Part shown: positions 1 to 7,856 of the stretch, piece after piece
Position numbering within the stretch: the stretch's first letter is position 1
Layout of the letters: the number at the start of each line of letters is the position of its first letter
Assembly: GCA_035651635.1 (NCBI GenBank)
Contig: DASRFK010000328.1
Coordinates: 1 to 20,356 of the forward strand
DNA: 20,356 nucleotides
Direction: 5' to 3'
DNA from: JANXQE01 sp035651635
GTDB taxonomy: Bacteria > Verrucomicrobiota > Verrucomicrobiia > Limisphaerales > UBA8199
Made by a program: the position numbers and the translations under genes
The notes under the pieces: generated by a model
Told to the model about the DNA's origin: nothing
The model's database searches: none
Seen by the model: only the letters and a program-made list of their open reading frames with translations

Positions 1-552
1 AATCCGGACGTGACTGCGACGGCGCTCGATGCCGTTGTCGGGCGCTACGATTATAACTCCGGCATCCTGACGGTCTCAAGGGAGGGCACCCGACTTTACG
101 CTCAACTCGGCGACCAGCCGCGGTTTGAGATCTTTCCCAAATCTGACACCGAATTCTTTTGGAAAGTGGCCGACGCGCAAGTCACCTTTGTGAAGGACGA
201 ACACGGCAAGGTCACGAAAGCAATCCACCACCAAAACGGCGCCACCTTCAGCGCGCCACGGCTCGAAGATTTGGCTGAGAGCAAGATCGCGATTGCCGAT
301 GCCGAGGCAATTGTCGGCAAGTACGATTATGGCCAGGGCACAGCTATTTTAACTGTGACCCGAGATGGAACGCGCGTTTTTGCCCAGCTCACGGGACAGC
401 CGAAATTTGAAATCTTTGCCAAGAACGCCAACGAATATTTTTGGAAGGTGGTGGATGCCCGGGTCGCCTTTGTCAGGGATAGTGCCGGGAAAGTTACCAA
501 AGCCGTTCACCACCAGGGCGGCAGGACATTCGAGGCCCCTAAAATTCCCTAA
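1..552 (+). CDS. Tandem DUF3471 domain protein, 5' end outside the window
   Basis: The reading frame is open to the left edge. A GTG at position 10 could be read as a start, but the in-frame codons before it are also sense codons, so this is probably the C-terminal part of a longer protein. The visible 180 residues consist almost entirely of two copies of one roughly 78-residue module, at about residues 8-85 and 98-177. Each copy has a VG[RK]YDY opening, then ILTV.R.GTR, QP.FEIF, FWKV.DA and GKVTKA.HHQ.G. This pattern fits the DUF3471 family, usually found behind serine beta-lactamase-like hydrolases or other exported enzymes; such an upstream catalytic domain would lie outside the window. 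The two copies are roughly 60% identical by eye, suggesting a fairly recent internal duplication. The function is unknown. The gene stops with TAA and converges on the minus-strand run. Confidence 0.75.
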   Translation, partial: NPDVTATALDAVVGRYDYNSGILTVSREGTRLYAQLGDQPRFEIFPKSDTEFFWKVADAQVTFVKDEHGKVTKAIHHQNGATFSAPRLEDLAESKIAIADAEAIVGKYDYGQGTAILTVTRDGTRVFAQLTGQPKFEIFAKNANEYFWKVVDARVAFVRDSAGKVTKAVHHQGGRTFEAPKIP

Positions 553-826
553 CGGGGCGAACGGGATTTCAAATTGTCTTTACGCATTTTGCTCCTGGGT
601 TTCCCGGGCCCGGTACCCACAAAACGGAACCTTTCGCTGGCATTGTCATCGTCCCGAGCACAAACGTAGATGAGCCGTTCTCGCTTCCACCTCCCGAAAG
701 GGCGGCGGCAATGCCGATGCTCAAACCCAAATTACATTTTATCCCGCTCAACTAGAAATAGGCGGTCGGGGTGTCATCGGCGTGGTCAGTCCGTAGATTC
801 GGCAGCAGGAAAGCGTACCGTACTCC
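553..826. other. Intergenic stretch between convergent genes
   Basis: I see no supported gene. A TGGGT/ACCCA stem enclosing a CCGGGCCCGG palindrome lies near 596-620 but lacks a uridine run. If the small frame at 827-1144 is not real, the gene-free stretch extends to 1168. Confidence 0.45.
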
Positions 827-1144
827 TCAGCCTGAGAAGGGTTCTTTCAACTGCTTGCCCTTTTGCAGAATTACAAGGATGGCGCCGTTGGTGCTCGGCT
901 CGGTCTGCACGACAATCCAGCCGTCGGCCAGGAGCGAGGCCAACTCGGCGAGATCCAGCGAAGTCGTTCCACCGAAGGTAGGATTTACGGAAATGGCTTT
1001 TTGCATGGTGGCACTTGTAAGGACCATCGAGCCGTCGTCGAGACTAAAATGACGCGTGCGGCTTGATGCATCCGAAATGACAGCGGCTATGGACTTGTCC
1101 TTACCCGCGCAGCGTACAAAAAAGCTCGTGCGCCAAAAAACCAA
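827..1144 (-). CDS. Small hypothetical protein, doubtful start
   Basis: This is a 105-codon frame 24 bp downstream of the Tat-exported oxidoreductase gene and in the same direction. I do not recognise a family. The second half (residues about 47-95) reads like a real alpha/beta protein, with a run resembling LDLAELASLLADGW followed by IVVQTEPSTNGAILVILQKG. The first codon would be TTG immediately after an in-frame TAG, with no Shine-Dalgarno sequence. Later ATG codons at 1027 and 1006 also lack one. It may be a short conserved hypothetical gene, or a remnant that has lost its 5' end. The competing frames on the plus strand across this stretch look less protein-like. Confidence 0.35.
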   Translation of the reverse strand: MVFWRTSFFVRCAGKDKSIAAVISDASSRTRHFSLDDGSMVLTSATMQKAISVNPTFGGTTSLDLAELASLLADGWIVVQTEPSTNGAILVILQKGKQLKEPFSG

Positions 1145-1168
1145 CTAAGAACCGGGGTTGTCTAAAAG

Positions 1169-2614
1169 TCACACTTTATCGGGCACCACAAAAGGCGCTC
1201 GGTATTCACGACGCAGAAGTTGATTTGCCAGGCGATTGTCGATGAATCGTTCAGTTTTGGGATCCATCGTAAGCACGGCGCCTAGAGTCGCTGGAGTCTT
1301 ATGCAGATCCACGTTATTGGCCCCCAGGTGTTGCTCCATTCGGCCGAGCGATTCAGCAAGATCGGCATTGGCTTTGACCGCGTCGCGGATTTCCTCGGGG
1401 GAATGTTGTGAGCCCAGTTTGTAAGAGATGTTAGCCGTGTGACACAGCGCGCTGGAAAGGTGGCCTTCGAGAATGTCAGCTTTCAGTTCGGAGGCTTTTC
1501 GACTGCGAACGGCGCTGATGAAATTGGCAAAGTGGCTCGAACTGCCCTGAAACTTCTTGATGGGCTTGTCCTCTTTGTCGAGCATGATCGCCACAGAATA
1601 GCTCGGGATAACCATTCTCCCACCCTCACAGTCAGTGACGACGCCGATGTCGGCTCCGTGGTATTTGTCCATTTCTTTTGAGCCTTCGGCTGAGGGCAGT
1701 CCGCGCACTTCAAAAATCAAAGGCGCCTTCTGGTAGTCATGAAAGGCGATGAGGGTATTGGGAGTGGTGCCATCATCGATGTACCCGAGCCGGCCGCCGA
1801 CGCTCCAAACCCGCGGTGAGAGCTCGTTTTCCCCCAGAACCCATCGGCCCAAATCCATTTGGTGAATGCCCTGGTTTCCAAGGTCGCCATTGCCGGTCGG
1901 CCAGACCCAGTGCCAATCGTAGTGCAATTTGGCGCGCATCAACGGTTCCTTGGGCGCCGGGCCGCACCAGAGATCGTAATCAATATTGGGTGGGATGGGT
2001 TGCGGTCCGCTGACTTTGCCGATGCTCGGGCGGCGCTTATAGCACAGGCCGCGGACACGGATAATTTTGCCCAGGTTCCCCTGGCGGAGCCACTCGATGC
2101 CCTCGGCGATGCCCTGGCTGGAACGGCATTGCGTCCCGGCTTGGACGATACGGTTGTGCTTTCGGGCGGCATTGACAACCTGCCGGCCTTCCCACACCTC
2201 GTGTGAAACCGGTTTCTCCACGTAAACGTCCTTGCCGGCTTGGAGGGCCCAGATCGCGCCGAGCGAATGCCAGTGGTTTGGCGTAGCGAAAGTCACGACG
2301 TCGACATCCTTGTTGTCTAGCAGCCGGCGCACGTCGGTGTAGCCTTCAACTTTGTCGCCGCGGTTTTCACATTGCTTGAGTTCCCGGTTCAGAACGTTGC
2401 GATCCGCGTCACACAACGCGACCAGGCGCGTGCCGGGAACTTCTCGCATTTCTTTAAGGTGGTCCTTTCCGCGGCCATTGAATCCCACCACGGCATAGCG
2501 GATCTCGCTATTAGCTCCCGGCAGGCCGCCGCGCAGCAGTCCAGGCCACACTGCCGCTGAGGCCGTGGCCAGGAGTGATGATTTGAGGAAAGACCGGCGA
2601 CTAAACGTGTTCAT
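1169..2614 (-). CDS. Tat-exported Gfo/Idh/MocA family oxidoreductase
   Basis: This 481-residue protein begins with a twin-arginine signal (SRRSFLK at residues 5-11, then an Ala/Leu-rich stretch to about residue 30), so it should be folded with its cofactor and exported across the inner membrane. A Rossmann nucleotide-binding motif follows (AVVGFNGRG at about 41-49). The family signature EKP is at residues 133-135, and a GNQGIHQMDLGRW segment lies further in. The length and architecture match the large group of exported Gfo/Idh/MocA proteins expanded in Planctomycetota and Verrucomicrobiota, many of which are thought to oxidise or reduce sugars or glycosides with NAD(P). The substrate cannot be read from the sequence. 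The ATG at 2614 is chosen because it places the RR motif at the N-terminus. The gene lies 21 bp after the DUF6807 lipoprotein gene and probably shares its transcript. Confidence 0.92.
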   Translation of the reverse strand: MNTFSRRSFLKSSLLATASAAVWPGLLRGGLPGANSEIRYAVVGFNGRGKDHLKEMREVPGTRLVALCDADRNVLNRELKQCENRGDKVEGYTDVRRLLDNKDVDVVTFATPNHWHSLGAIWALQAGKDVYVEKPVSHEVWEGRQVVNAARKHNRIVQAGTQCRSSQGIAEGIEWLRQGNLGKIIRVRGLCYKRRPSIGKVSGPQPIPPNIDYDLWCGPAPKEPLMRAKLHYDWHWVWPTGNGDLGNQGIHQMDLGRWVLGENELSPRVWSVGGRLGYIDDGTTPNTLIAFHDYQKAPLIFEVRGLPSAEGSKEMDKYHGADIGVVTDCEGGRMVIPSYSVAIMLDKEDKPIKKFQGSSSHFANFISAVRSRKASELKADILEGHLSSALCHTANISYKLGSQHSPEEIRDAVKANADLAESLGRMEQHLGANNVDLHKTPATLGAVLTMDPKTERFIDNRLANQLLRREYRAPFVVPDKV

Positions 2615-2635
2615 GACTCAGTATTGGGTATACGG

Positions 2636-3613
2636 TTATTTGGTTGCGGCGTATTCCTGGTAGCGCTCCGCCACGCGCGCCTGCTTTTCATCCCCTTCAT
2701 GCAGGTAGAAACGGTAACGAAACCTCAGGTCACTGCCAGCAGGAATGGTCAGATCACCAGCCGTCTTGTCCGAAAGTTTTTCAAAATCATGCCGGCCAAA
2801 AGGGTTGGCCGCAAACAACCCATAGTCGCGCACATGCCACCAGGTCGGGTGCCGCGGGTTTTGTGGATGATCGAAAATGGCCACCCCGACGATTTTGCCA
2901 TTCACGGGACCGTAATAATCGCACCAATCGGCTCGTTTACCCCAGGTTTGATCATCGCGAACGCCTTCGCTGTTGACGATATGCCCGCGGCCGACAGGGC
3001 CCTTGAGGCGCATGGTTTCGGCGAGCCGCATGGCCATCGTGCCCTCCTTGGTATCGCCGAAGGTGAGCGGGCCGTTGCTCGCGTGCAAAGTGATTTCAAA
3101 ATCAAAGACCCGCTCGCTCGGGGCGGCCGGTTCATAAATCCGCAACAGCCGATCATCGGTGAGCACTACTTTGCCCTCGTGCGTCACCCAGTTGTTTCGT
3201 GATTTAATCTCGCCCATTTTGCGACCCGATTTGATTTCCGTGAAGGCGACGTGAACGGTTTTGCCGTAGTCCTTTTCTTCCGACCAGAAATCGTGGCCAT
3301 TGATTGAGCCATGTGCGAACCACAGGGATCGATGGTGCGGATGGTCGTGCTCCTCGTTAGGCGTGGTCTTCATCGGCCAATTGCGGGTCATCGGGCTGCC
3401 TTCCGGTCCAATCACCGGATAACAATAGGGGCGGGGAACATCCTTGAAAAAGTATTCTGTGAAGAGCTGCCCATCGATCTCGATCCTCAAGCGATCTTCC
3501 AACTGCGAGATGCTCACCCCGTGGCGAGGGGTCGCTTTGCCTTCTTTGGAACCCGTCGCGCAGCCGGAGAGGAGGCACAAACCGAAGCCGGTCACGAACA
3601 GAGGTCGCAGCAT
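2636..3613 (-). CDS. DUF6807 (PmoA-like family) lipoprotein
   Basis: The start is set at the ATG at 3613 because it opens a clean lipoprotein signal: MLRP, a hydrophobic stretch, then LLSGC with the lipidated cysteine at residue 18. The open frame continues 35 codons further upstream but into the coding end of the neighbouring gene and without signal-like content. The mature 325-residue precursor contains the family hallmark EEHDHPHHRSLWF (about residues 87-99) and HDFW soon after, and later AIFDHPQNPRHPTWWHVRDYG. These belong to the DUF6807 family, often named 'PmoA family' in databases; that name does not imply methane oxidation. The His-rich motif suggests a metal or sugar site. In this bacterial group DUF6807 genes often sit beside Gfo/Idh/MocA oxidoreductases, as here, and are presumed to act in extracytoplasmic carbohydrate metabolism. 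The exact reaction is unknown. Confidence 0.85.
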   Translation of the reverse strand: MLRPLFVTGFGLCLLSGCATGSKEGKATPRHGVSISQLEDRLRIEIDGQLFTEYFFKDVPRPYCYPVIGPEGSPMTRNWPMKTTPNEEHDHPHHRSLWFAHGSINGHDFWSEEKDYGKTVHVAFTEIKSGRKMGEIKSRNNWVTHEGKVVLTDDRLLRIYEPAAPSERVFDFEITLHASNGPLTFGDTKEGTMAMRLAETMRLKGPVGRGHIVNSEGVRDDQTWGKRADWCDYYGPVNGKIVGVAIFDHPQNPRHPTWWHVRDYGLFAANPFGRHDFEKLSDKTAGDLTIPAGSDLRFRYRFYLHEGDEKQARVAERYQEYAATK

Positions 3614-3666
3614 GGTAAGCAAAATGTGGCGCACCGTTGCGCGGCGCGTCAAATGAAAACTCCCCT

Positions 3667-4386
3667 TCAGCCGGCCTGCCGCGCGCGCACCATTCTGCCC
3701 GCAACCACGACCACACAACCCAGGCTCAATGCCGCGACAACCACCAACGCCGCACGCGAGCGGGCCAGGTGATGAATAATTTCAATGGGCAGGATCAGCG
3801 CCGCGCCCAGCAGGGCCTCCCAGAGGTGCCACTTTTTCTTCACCACCTCGTTGCCGGTCCTTTGATCCTCGAGCCATTGGCGTGTTGCCAATATAAGCCA
3901 CGCAATTCCCGCGAACGAGAAGCCGTACCAGAGCAGATGGCACACTCTGATGGCATGGTTGTAGATCATGAAAACAGGTGTTTGCAGCAGTGCTGAATGC
4001 CGGACCAACCAACCCTGCGAATGCGTGAATGAATCCAGCAGCAAGTGGCTCCAGACGCCGATCGCTAGAGATAACAACAAGGGAAAGGTTGGCGGCATTT
4101 TAATAACGAGCAGTGGGCGAAGCATTTCGCGAGAAGGTCTGGCCAGCAAGGGCAATACCCGTGGACCCGCCCACCAATACACTGCCAATAGAACCAGGCC
4201 GCTGATTACGCCGAAGAAAGTTCCCGGCACGAGTTTATGCGAGTAGACATCCACGCCGAGGCCGCCAAAGAGGTAACCGGTGTCTGGGCTAATACTCCCG
4301 GCAACGAGAGCCGGGAAACTGAGAAACCTGGGGCAAAACCGCCTTAAGGGCAGGATCGCGGCCGGATGAGCGAGAGGAAAAGGCAT
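3667..4386 (-). CDS. DUF4184 family integral membrane protein
   Basis: This is a 239-residue protein with about five to six hydrophobic segments. It starts with MPFPLAHPAAILPL, the characteristic opening of the DUF4184 family. Conserved polar positions visible inside or beside the helices are His7, the SPD triplet at 33-35, His50 and the block SHLLLDSFTH (113-122, with His114, Asp118 and His122). These resemble the metal-binding residues of the YdjM-like membrane-bound hydrolase superfamily, so a membrane metal-dependent hydrolase is possible but unproven. The ATG at 4386 lies 19 bp after the stop of the PAP2-family gene, so co-transcription is likely. Its place after three lipid-type genes may hint at a membrane lipid role, but no specific function is assigned. 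It ends 53 bp before the DUF6807 lipoprotein start. Confidence 0.85.
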   Translation of the reverse strand: MPFPLAHPAAILPLRRFCPRFLSFPALVAGSISPDTGYLFGGLGVDVYSHKLVPGTFFGVISGLVLLAVYWWAGPRVLPLLARPSREMLRPLLVIKMPPTFPLLLSLAIGVWSHLLLDSFTHSQGWLVRHSALLQTPVFMIYNHAIRVCHLLWYGFSFAGIAWLILATRQWLEDQRTGNEVVKKKWHLWEALLGAALILPIEIIHHLARSRAALVVVAALSLGCVVVVAGRMVRARQAG

Positions 4387-4405
4387 GAAACAAAGGCGCG
4401 CCGGT

Positions 4406-5395
4406 TCAGTTGGGTTTACCCGAACCCTTGGCGGCCTCTCCCGCCAGCGGCAATTTCAGATCGCGCGAGGACGAGCCCACCATCGGTGCGCCGGAGTCGA
4501 ACCGTTGGTAGAACCAATTGGCGGCGGGGATAAGCAAAGCGGCGGTGGCAATTCCCGCGAGAACATCGCAGGCGTAATGATACCGGCAGTAAATGGTAGA
4601 CAGGCAAAGGAGCACCGCCACGACCAGGTGTAACCAGCGGATCCGGCGCAGGTAACGGAAGGAAAAGAACACCGTGCACAAGGCCACCGCCACGTGACTA
4701 CTGGGAATAGCCGCGCCAGGAGCTTCGAATACTTCGTAAATCCACTTCATGATTCGATAAAAAAAACCGGAAGTTACCGTCGCGGGATAACCCGCAGGCG
4801 CAAGTTGCTGCAATTCCGGAGGCAGAGTATACCCGTAAATCTTACGAAAGAAAATCGGCGGGCCAATTACCGGCACAAAAATATAAATCAAATAACAGAG
4901 GTAAAAAACGAAGGAGACGACCGAAACATAATGAACAAAAGCAGCCCGGTTTCGAAGGTAAAGAGCGATTCCAACTCCGCCGATCATCAGGTAGTACGAA
5001 AAATAAGAGGCGTAAAAGATTTCACTGACCACCAGGTACGGGAATCGTTCCATGAAAACCAGGCTGGGTTGAAAGCCGAACAAGGCCTGGTCCCACCGGA
5101 TAATGGTTGGATCAAGGTATCCTTTGATGAACATTTGATTGAGCCATCCCGTCTCAGCGAATAGCCCCGCGTAGAGCAACACGGGATAAAAATGTCGAAC
5201 GAAGGTTATTCCGCGGCATTGCGTTCTGCGAAGACTGCCCCAAATCAGCGCCTGGATGAGCATCCCCGAGCCGGCGTGGGCACAGACCAGCCAACCCCAA
5301 TGAGGCACGGCCGAGCCGTGAAACAGAACGATCAGCAACCCGACCAATGCGAGGTAACCTTGCGTGGCATAGTCAACGAACGTATAGCCTTTCAC
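4406..5395 (-). CDS. PAP2-superfamily (PAP2_3/Aur1-like) membrane phosphatase or headgroup transferase
   Basis: This is a polytopic membrane protein of 329 residues with about six hydrophobic segments. The active-site signature of the PAP2 phosphatase/Aur1 superfamily is visible: IPSSH (His at about residue 234) and STIYCRYHYACDVLAG (His about 273, Asp about 277). The Arg that follows Ser in the third motif of classical PAP2 phosphatases is Thr here, as is common in the Aur1-like PAP2_3 subgroup, which includes inositol-phosphorylceramide synthases. A family-like RHFYP segment and a WDQALFGFQPS segment precede the core. The GTG at 5395 is preferred because GTGA overlaps the stop of the SDR gene by 4 bp; an ATG at 5419 is an alternative. 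Further upstream the frame only shadows the SDR gene. Its position behind SPT and the SDR suggests it attaches or removes a phosphate-linked sphingolipid headgroup. A phosphatidate phosphatase cannot be excluded. Confidence 0.85.
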   Translation of the reverse strand: MKGYTFVDYATQGYLALVGLLIVLFHGSAVPHWGWLVCAHAGSGMLIQALIWGSLRRTQCRGITFVRHFYPVLLYAGLFAETGWLNQMFIKGYLDPTIIRWDQALFGFQPSLVFMERFPYLVVSEIFYASYFSYYLMIGGVGIALYLRNRAAFVHYVSVVSFVFYLCYLIYIFVPVIGPPIFFRKIYGYTLPPELQQLAPAGYPATVTSGFFYRIMKWIYEVFEAPGAAIPSSHVAVALCTVFFSFRYLRRIRWLHLVVAVLLCLSTIYCRYHYACDVLAGIATAALLIPAANWFYQRFDSGAPMVGSSSRDLKLPLAGEAAKGSGKPN

Positions 5396-6372
5396 AGCCA
5401 GTGCTCGCGACGATACCATTCCAGCGTCTGGCCGATTCCCTGCCGAAGCGTGGTCTGGCACGTAAAACCGGTGTCGGCCTGAAATTTGGCCGGGCTGCAC
5501 ACCCAGCCCGGGGCGCGCAGTTCGGCGTACTTCTGAAGATTCAACAGACTGGCCCGGCCGGTTAGCTGCGAAAAGCACTGTTGCAGCAGACAAATTACCC
5601 AAAGCACAAGCCCCGGCATCGGCAGCGGGATCGTCCAGTCTTCCATTTGCCGCGCAATTTCTTCCGCCATGCCCCGCCCACTCACGACTTCCGGTGAAGC
5701 GACGAAGTAAATCTGCCCTGCTGTCGCCCGACTCGTCAGGCAATTGACCACTCCTTCGGCCAAATCGCGCGCATACACCATGCTTAAGGCCTGACCTTTC
5801 TTTGGTCGTGGCAGCAAATGCCGTTTAATGGCGGCAAACATCGAAAAAAAACCCAGGTCACGCGGACCATAGACGGCCGGTGGACGTATAATCGTGAAGG
5901 GCGCGCGGCAGTGTTCCCGGACTTCGAGCTCGGCTTGCAGTTTGCTCTTGCCGTAGTCCGACACCGGACGGGTGGGAGTTTTCTCGTTCGCAGGGTCTTG
6001 GGCGGTGGCGGGCCCGCAGACCGCCAAGCTTGAAATATGGATAAGCCTTTCAATTCCAGAACCTTGCGAATTGATCGCATCGATCACATGACGGGTTCCC
6101 AAGTGATTGGTCTGGTAAAACTCAGAGCGGCTGACGGCCCGGGTGCGGCCGGCGCAGTGGATGATATGGGTTATGCCCTGAAGGGCTTTGAAAAGGCTTT
6201 CCGGTTCCTCGATTGAGCCATGGCGCACCTCACCCTGGTTCAGCTGCTGACTCAGGAAGCGGCTTGAGCTTGTTGTTCGAAGCAAAACGGCTGTGGAAAT
6301 CTGATGTTCGAGCAGGCTGTCGAGAATATGGCTGCCCACAAACCCGCTGGCGCCTGTCAGCAGCACCTTCAA
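5392..6372 (-). CDS. NAD-dependent epimerase/dehydratase-like extended SDR, candidate sphingoid/ceramide reductase
   Basis: This 326-residue extended short-chain dehydrogenase has the N-terminal nucleotide-binding glycine motif TGASGFVG (residues 6-13), HCAGRT (72-77), a catalytic Ser in HISSLAV (around 114-115) and the YGKSK pair Tyr140/Lys144. The start is TTG at 6372, directly after the TGA of the upstream SPT gene. It is chosen because it gives the typical MKVLLTGASGF opening; an AAGGA lies about 16 nt upstream inside the SPT coding end. Known SDRs of this family act on nucleotide sugars, sterols, flavonoids or keto-lipids. In Caulobacter a reductase of this general type (CerR) works with serine palmitoyltransferase in ceramide synthesis, and here the gene abuts an SPT gene. 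Reduction of a 3-keto sphingoid base or 3-keto-ceramide is therefore the leading inference, not a demonstrated activity. Confidence 0.88.
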   Translation of the reverse strand: MKVLLTGASGFVGSHILDSLLEHQISTAVLLRTTSSSRFLSQQLNQGEVRHGSIEEPESLFKALQGITHIIHCAGRTRAVSRSEFYQTNHLGTRHVIDAINSQGSGIERLIHISSLAVCGPATAQDPANEKTPTRPVSDYGKSKLQAELEVREHCRAPFTIIRPPAVYGPRDLGFFSMFAAIKRHLLPRPKKGQALSMVYARDLAEGVVNCLTSRATAGQIYFVASPEVVSGRGMAEEIARQMEDWTIPLPMPGLVLWVICLLQQCFSQLTGRASLLNLQKYAELRAPGWVCSPAKFQADTGFTCQTTLRQGIGQTLEWYRREHWL

Positions 6373-7695
6373 TCAGATCAGATTCAGTTCCTTGCCGAGC
6401 TTGCCGAGCGCTTCGAGGGCAAAATCAATCTGCTTATCGGTGTGCGTGGCCATCAGACTGATCCGGATTAATTCATCACCTGGCGCCACCGCCGGGTAAA
6501 CGACTGGATTGACGAACACGCCACTTTCCTGAAGCCGTTTACAGAATAGGAACGCCAAGGTCATGTCATGGCAATAGACCGGCAGGATTGGCGTTTCGGA
6601 TGCCCCCAAGTGGAATCCTAAACTGACCAGGCCTTGCTTCATTCGCTGCGTGTTTCTCCACAGCTGCGCAATTCGTTCCGGCTCGTTCTGCATGATCTCG
6701 AGCGCCGCCAGCACGGCCGCCACATTGGCCGGGCTCATGCTCGCACTGAAGATCAGCGATCGCGAATGGTGCTTAAGGTAATCGATCGTCTCCGCATCCG
6801 ACCCGATGAATCCTCCAAGGCTGGCCAGGGATTTGCTGAACGTGCCCATGATCAGGTGCACGTCTTCAGTGAGGCCAAAATGACTGGCCGTGCCCGCCCC
6901 ATGTTTGCCCAGAACTCCAATGGCATGAGCGTCATCGACCATGACTGCGGCACCGTATTCTTTGGCCAGACGACACAACTGCGGAAGCTGAATGATATCG
7001 CCTTCCATGCTGAACACGCCGTCCACCACGACCAACTTGCCGGCCTCACGATCGAGCTGTTGCAGCCGCGATTGCAGCGCGCCCATGTCTTTATGGGGGA
7101 ATCGGAAGAACTTGCCCGGCGCCAGCAGGCAGCCTTCAACGATACTGGCGTGATTGCTTTTGTCGCCAATGACGTACTCGCCCTTGCCCACCAAAGCGCT
7201 AATTACCCCCAAATTGACCTGAAAGCCTGTGCTATACAACAAAACCGCCTCTTTATTCACCAACCTCGCCAGCGCCGCCTCCAGCTCCAGATGAATGTCC
7301 AGCGTTCCGTTCAGGAACCTGGACCCGGCACAGCCGGTCCCGTATTTGGCCACGGCCGCTGTGGCGGCTTCCTTGATCTTAGGGTGGTTGGTCAGCCCCA
7401 GGTAGCTGTTGGACCCCAGCATCAGAACCCGCTTGCCCTCGATGAGCACTTCCGTGTCCTGGGCCGAGGAAATCGTCCGGAAATACGGATAAAGACCCGT
7501 CGCCCGGATTTGGATGGCACTCTGAAATTCCCGGACTTTGTTCAACAACGAGGGGCCAGGAGGATGTGCAATGGGTTTGGAACGGACGGTTCGATGATTG
7601 ATTTCCTGAGCCCCTTTCGGTCGCGGCAAGGCGTACCGATCCAGTGGTTGTGCCGGACGGCCTTCCATGGCCGGCGTCTTTTCCTGGTAAATCAT
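6373..7695 (-). CDS. spt: Serine palmitoyltransferase-like alpha-oxoamine synthase (PLP-dependent)
   Basis: This 440-residue fold-type I PLP enzyme belongs to the alpha-oxoamine synthase family. Visible active-site elements are NHAS (His182, stacks on PLP), VDDAHAIG (Asp254 and His257) and GTFSKS (Lys288, Schiff-base lysine). Several stretches match the Bacteroidetes-type serine palmitoyltransferase as I remember it: GTGCAGSRFLNGTLDIH (119-135), STGFQVN (155-161), DGVFSMEG (225-232), LIFSASMSPANVAA (314-327) and a LGKLGKELNLI-like end. Expected reaction: L-serine plus long-chain acyl-thioester gives 3-ketodihydrosphingosine, CO2 and the free thiol carrier. The N-terminus is about 40 residues longer than in minimal family members. 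An ATG at 7668, preceded by AGGA, is an alternative start. Paralogues include BioF and Kbl, but no biotin or threonine genes are nearby. About 160 bp of non-coding sequence lies upstream. Confidence 0.88.
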   Translation of the reverse strand: MIYQEKTPAMEGRPAQPLDRYALPRPKGAQEINHRTVRSKPIAHPPGPSLLNKVREFQSAIQIRATGLYPYFRTISSAQDTEVLIEGKRVLMLGSNSYLGLTNHPKIKEAATAAVAKYGTGCAGSRFLNGTLDIHLELEAALARLVNKEAVLLYSTGFQVNLGVISALVGKGEYVIGDKSNHASIVEGCLLAPGKFFRFPHKDMGALQSRLQQLDREAGKLVVVDGVFSMEGDIIQLPQLCRLAKEYGAAVMVDDAHAIGVLGKHGAGTASHFGLTEDVHLIMGTFSKSLASLGGFIGSDAETIDYLKHHSRSLIFSASMSPANVAAVLAALEIMQNEPERIAQLWRNTQRMKQGLVSLGFHLGASETPILPVYCHDMTLAFLFCKRLQESGVFVNPVVYPAVAPGDELIRISLMATHTDKQIDFALEALGKLGKELNLI

Positions 7696-7856
7696 ATGGA
7701 GCGAATCGCCAACAGACCTTTCTCTGGCCTCCCTTTTACCCTTTCTAGCGGGGGTGGCAAGAAGGAAATTGGGCTACGAGGGGGATTTGCGAATGCCTCG
7801 TATTCTATAAGTACCACCACCCCAGCATGCTACGCCCGACCCTTTCGACGCGCTGG

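Noticed and set aside
2636..3613. Methane oxidation gene, because the family is often labelled PmoA
   Set aside because: It is a soluble lipoprotein with the DUF6807 histidine motif and not related in layout to the membrane subunit of methane monooxygenase.
3614..3718. N-terminal extension of the DUF6807 frame
   Set aside because: It would bury the lipoprotein signal inside the protein and overlaps the end of the DUF4184 gene.
5396..5743. N-terminal extension of the PAP2 frame
   Set aside because: These codons overlap the SDR gene in another frame, are Arg/Gly/Ala-rich and carry no family features; the GTG at 5395 or ATG at 5419 fits better.
6373..7695. Assignment as BioF (biotin synthesis) or Kbl
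   Set aside because: Several long stretches match Bacteroidetes-type serine palmitoyltransferase, and there are no biotin or threonine-degradation neighbours; a phylogeny would settle it.
7696..7856. A promoter upstream of SPT around TATAGAAT on the minus strand
   Set aside because: A -10-like string is present but no matching -35 box could be placed, so it was not annotated.
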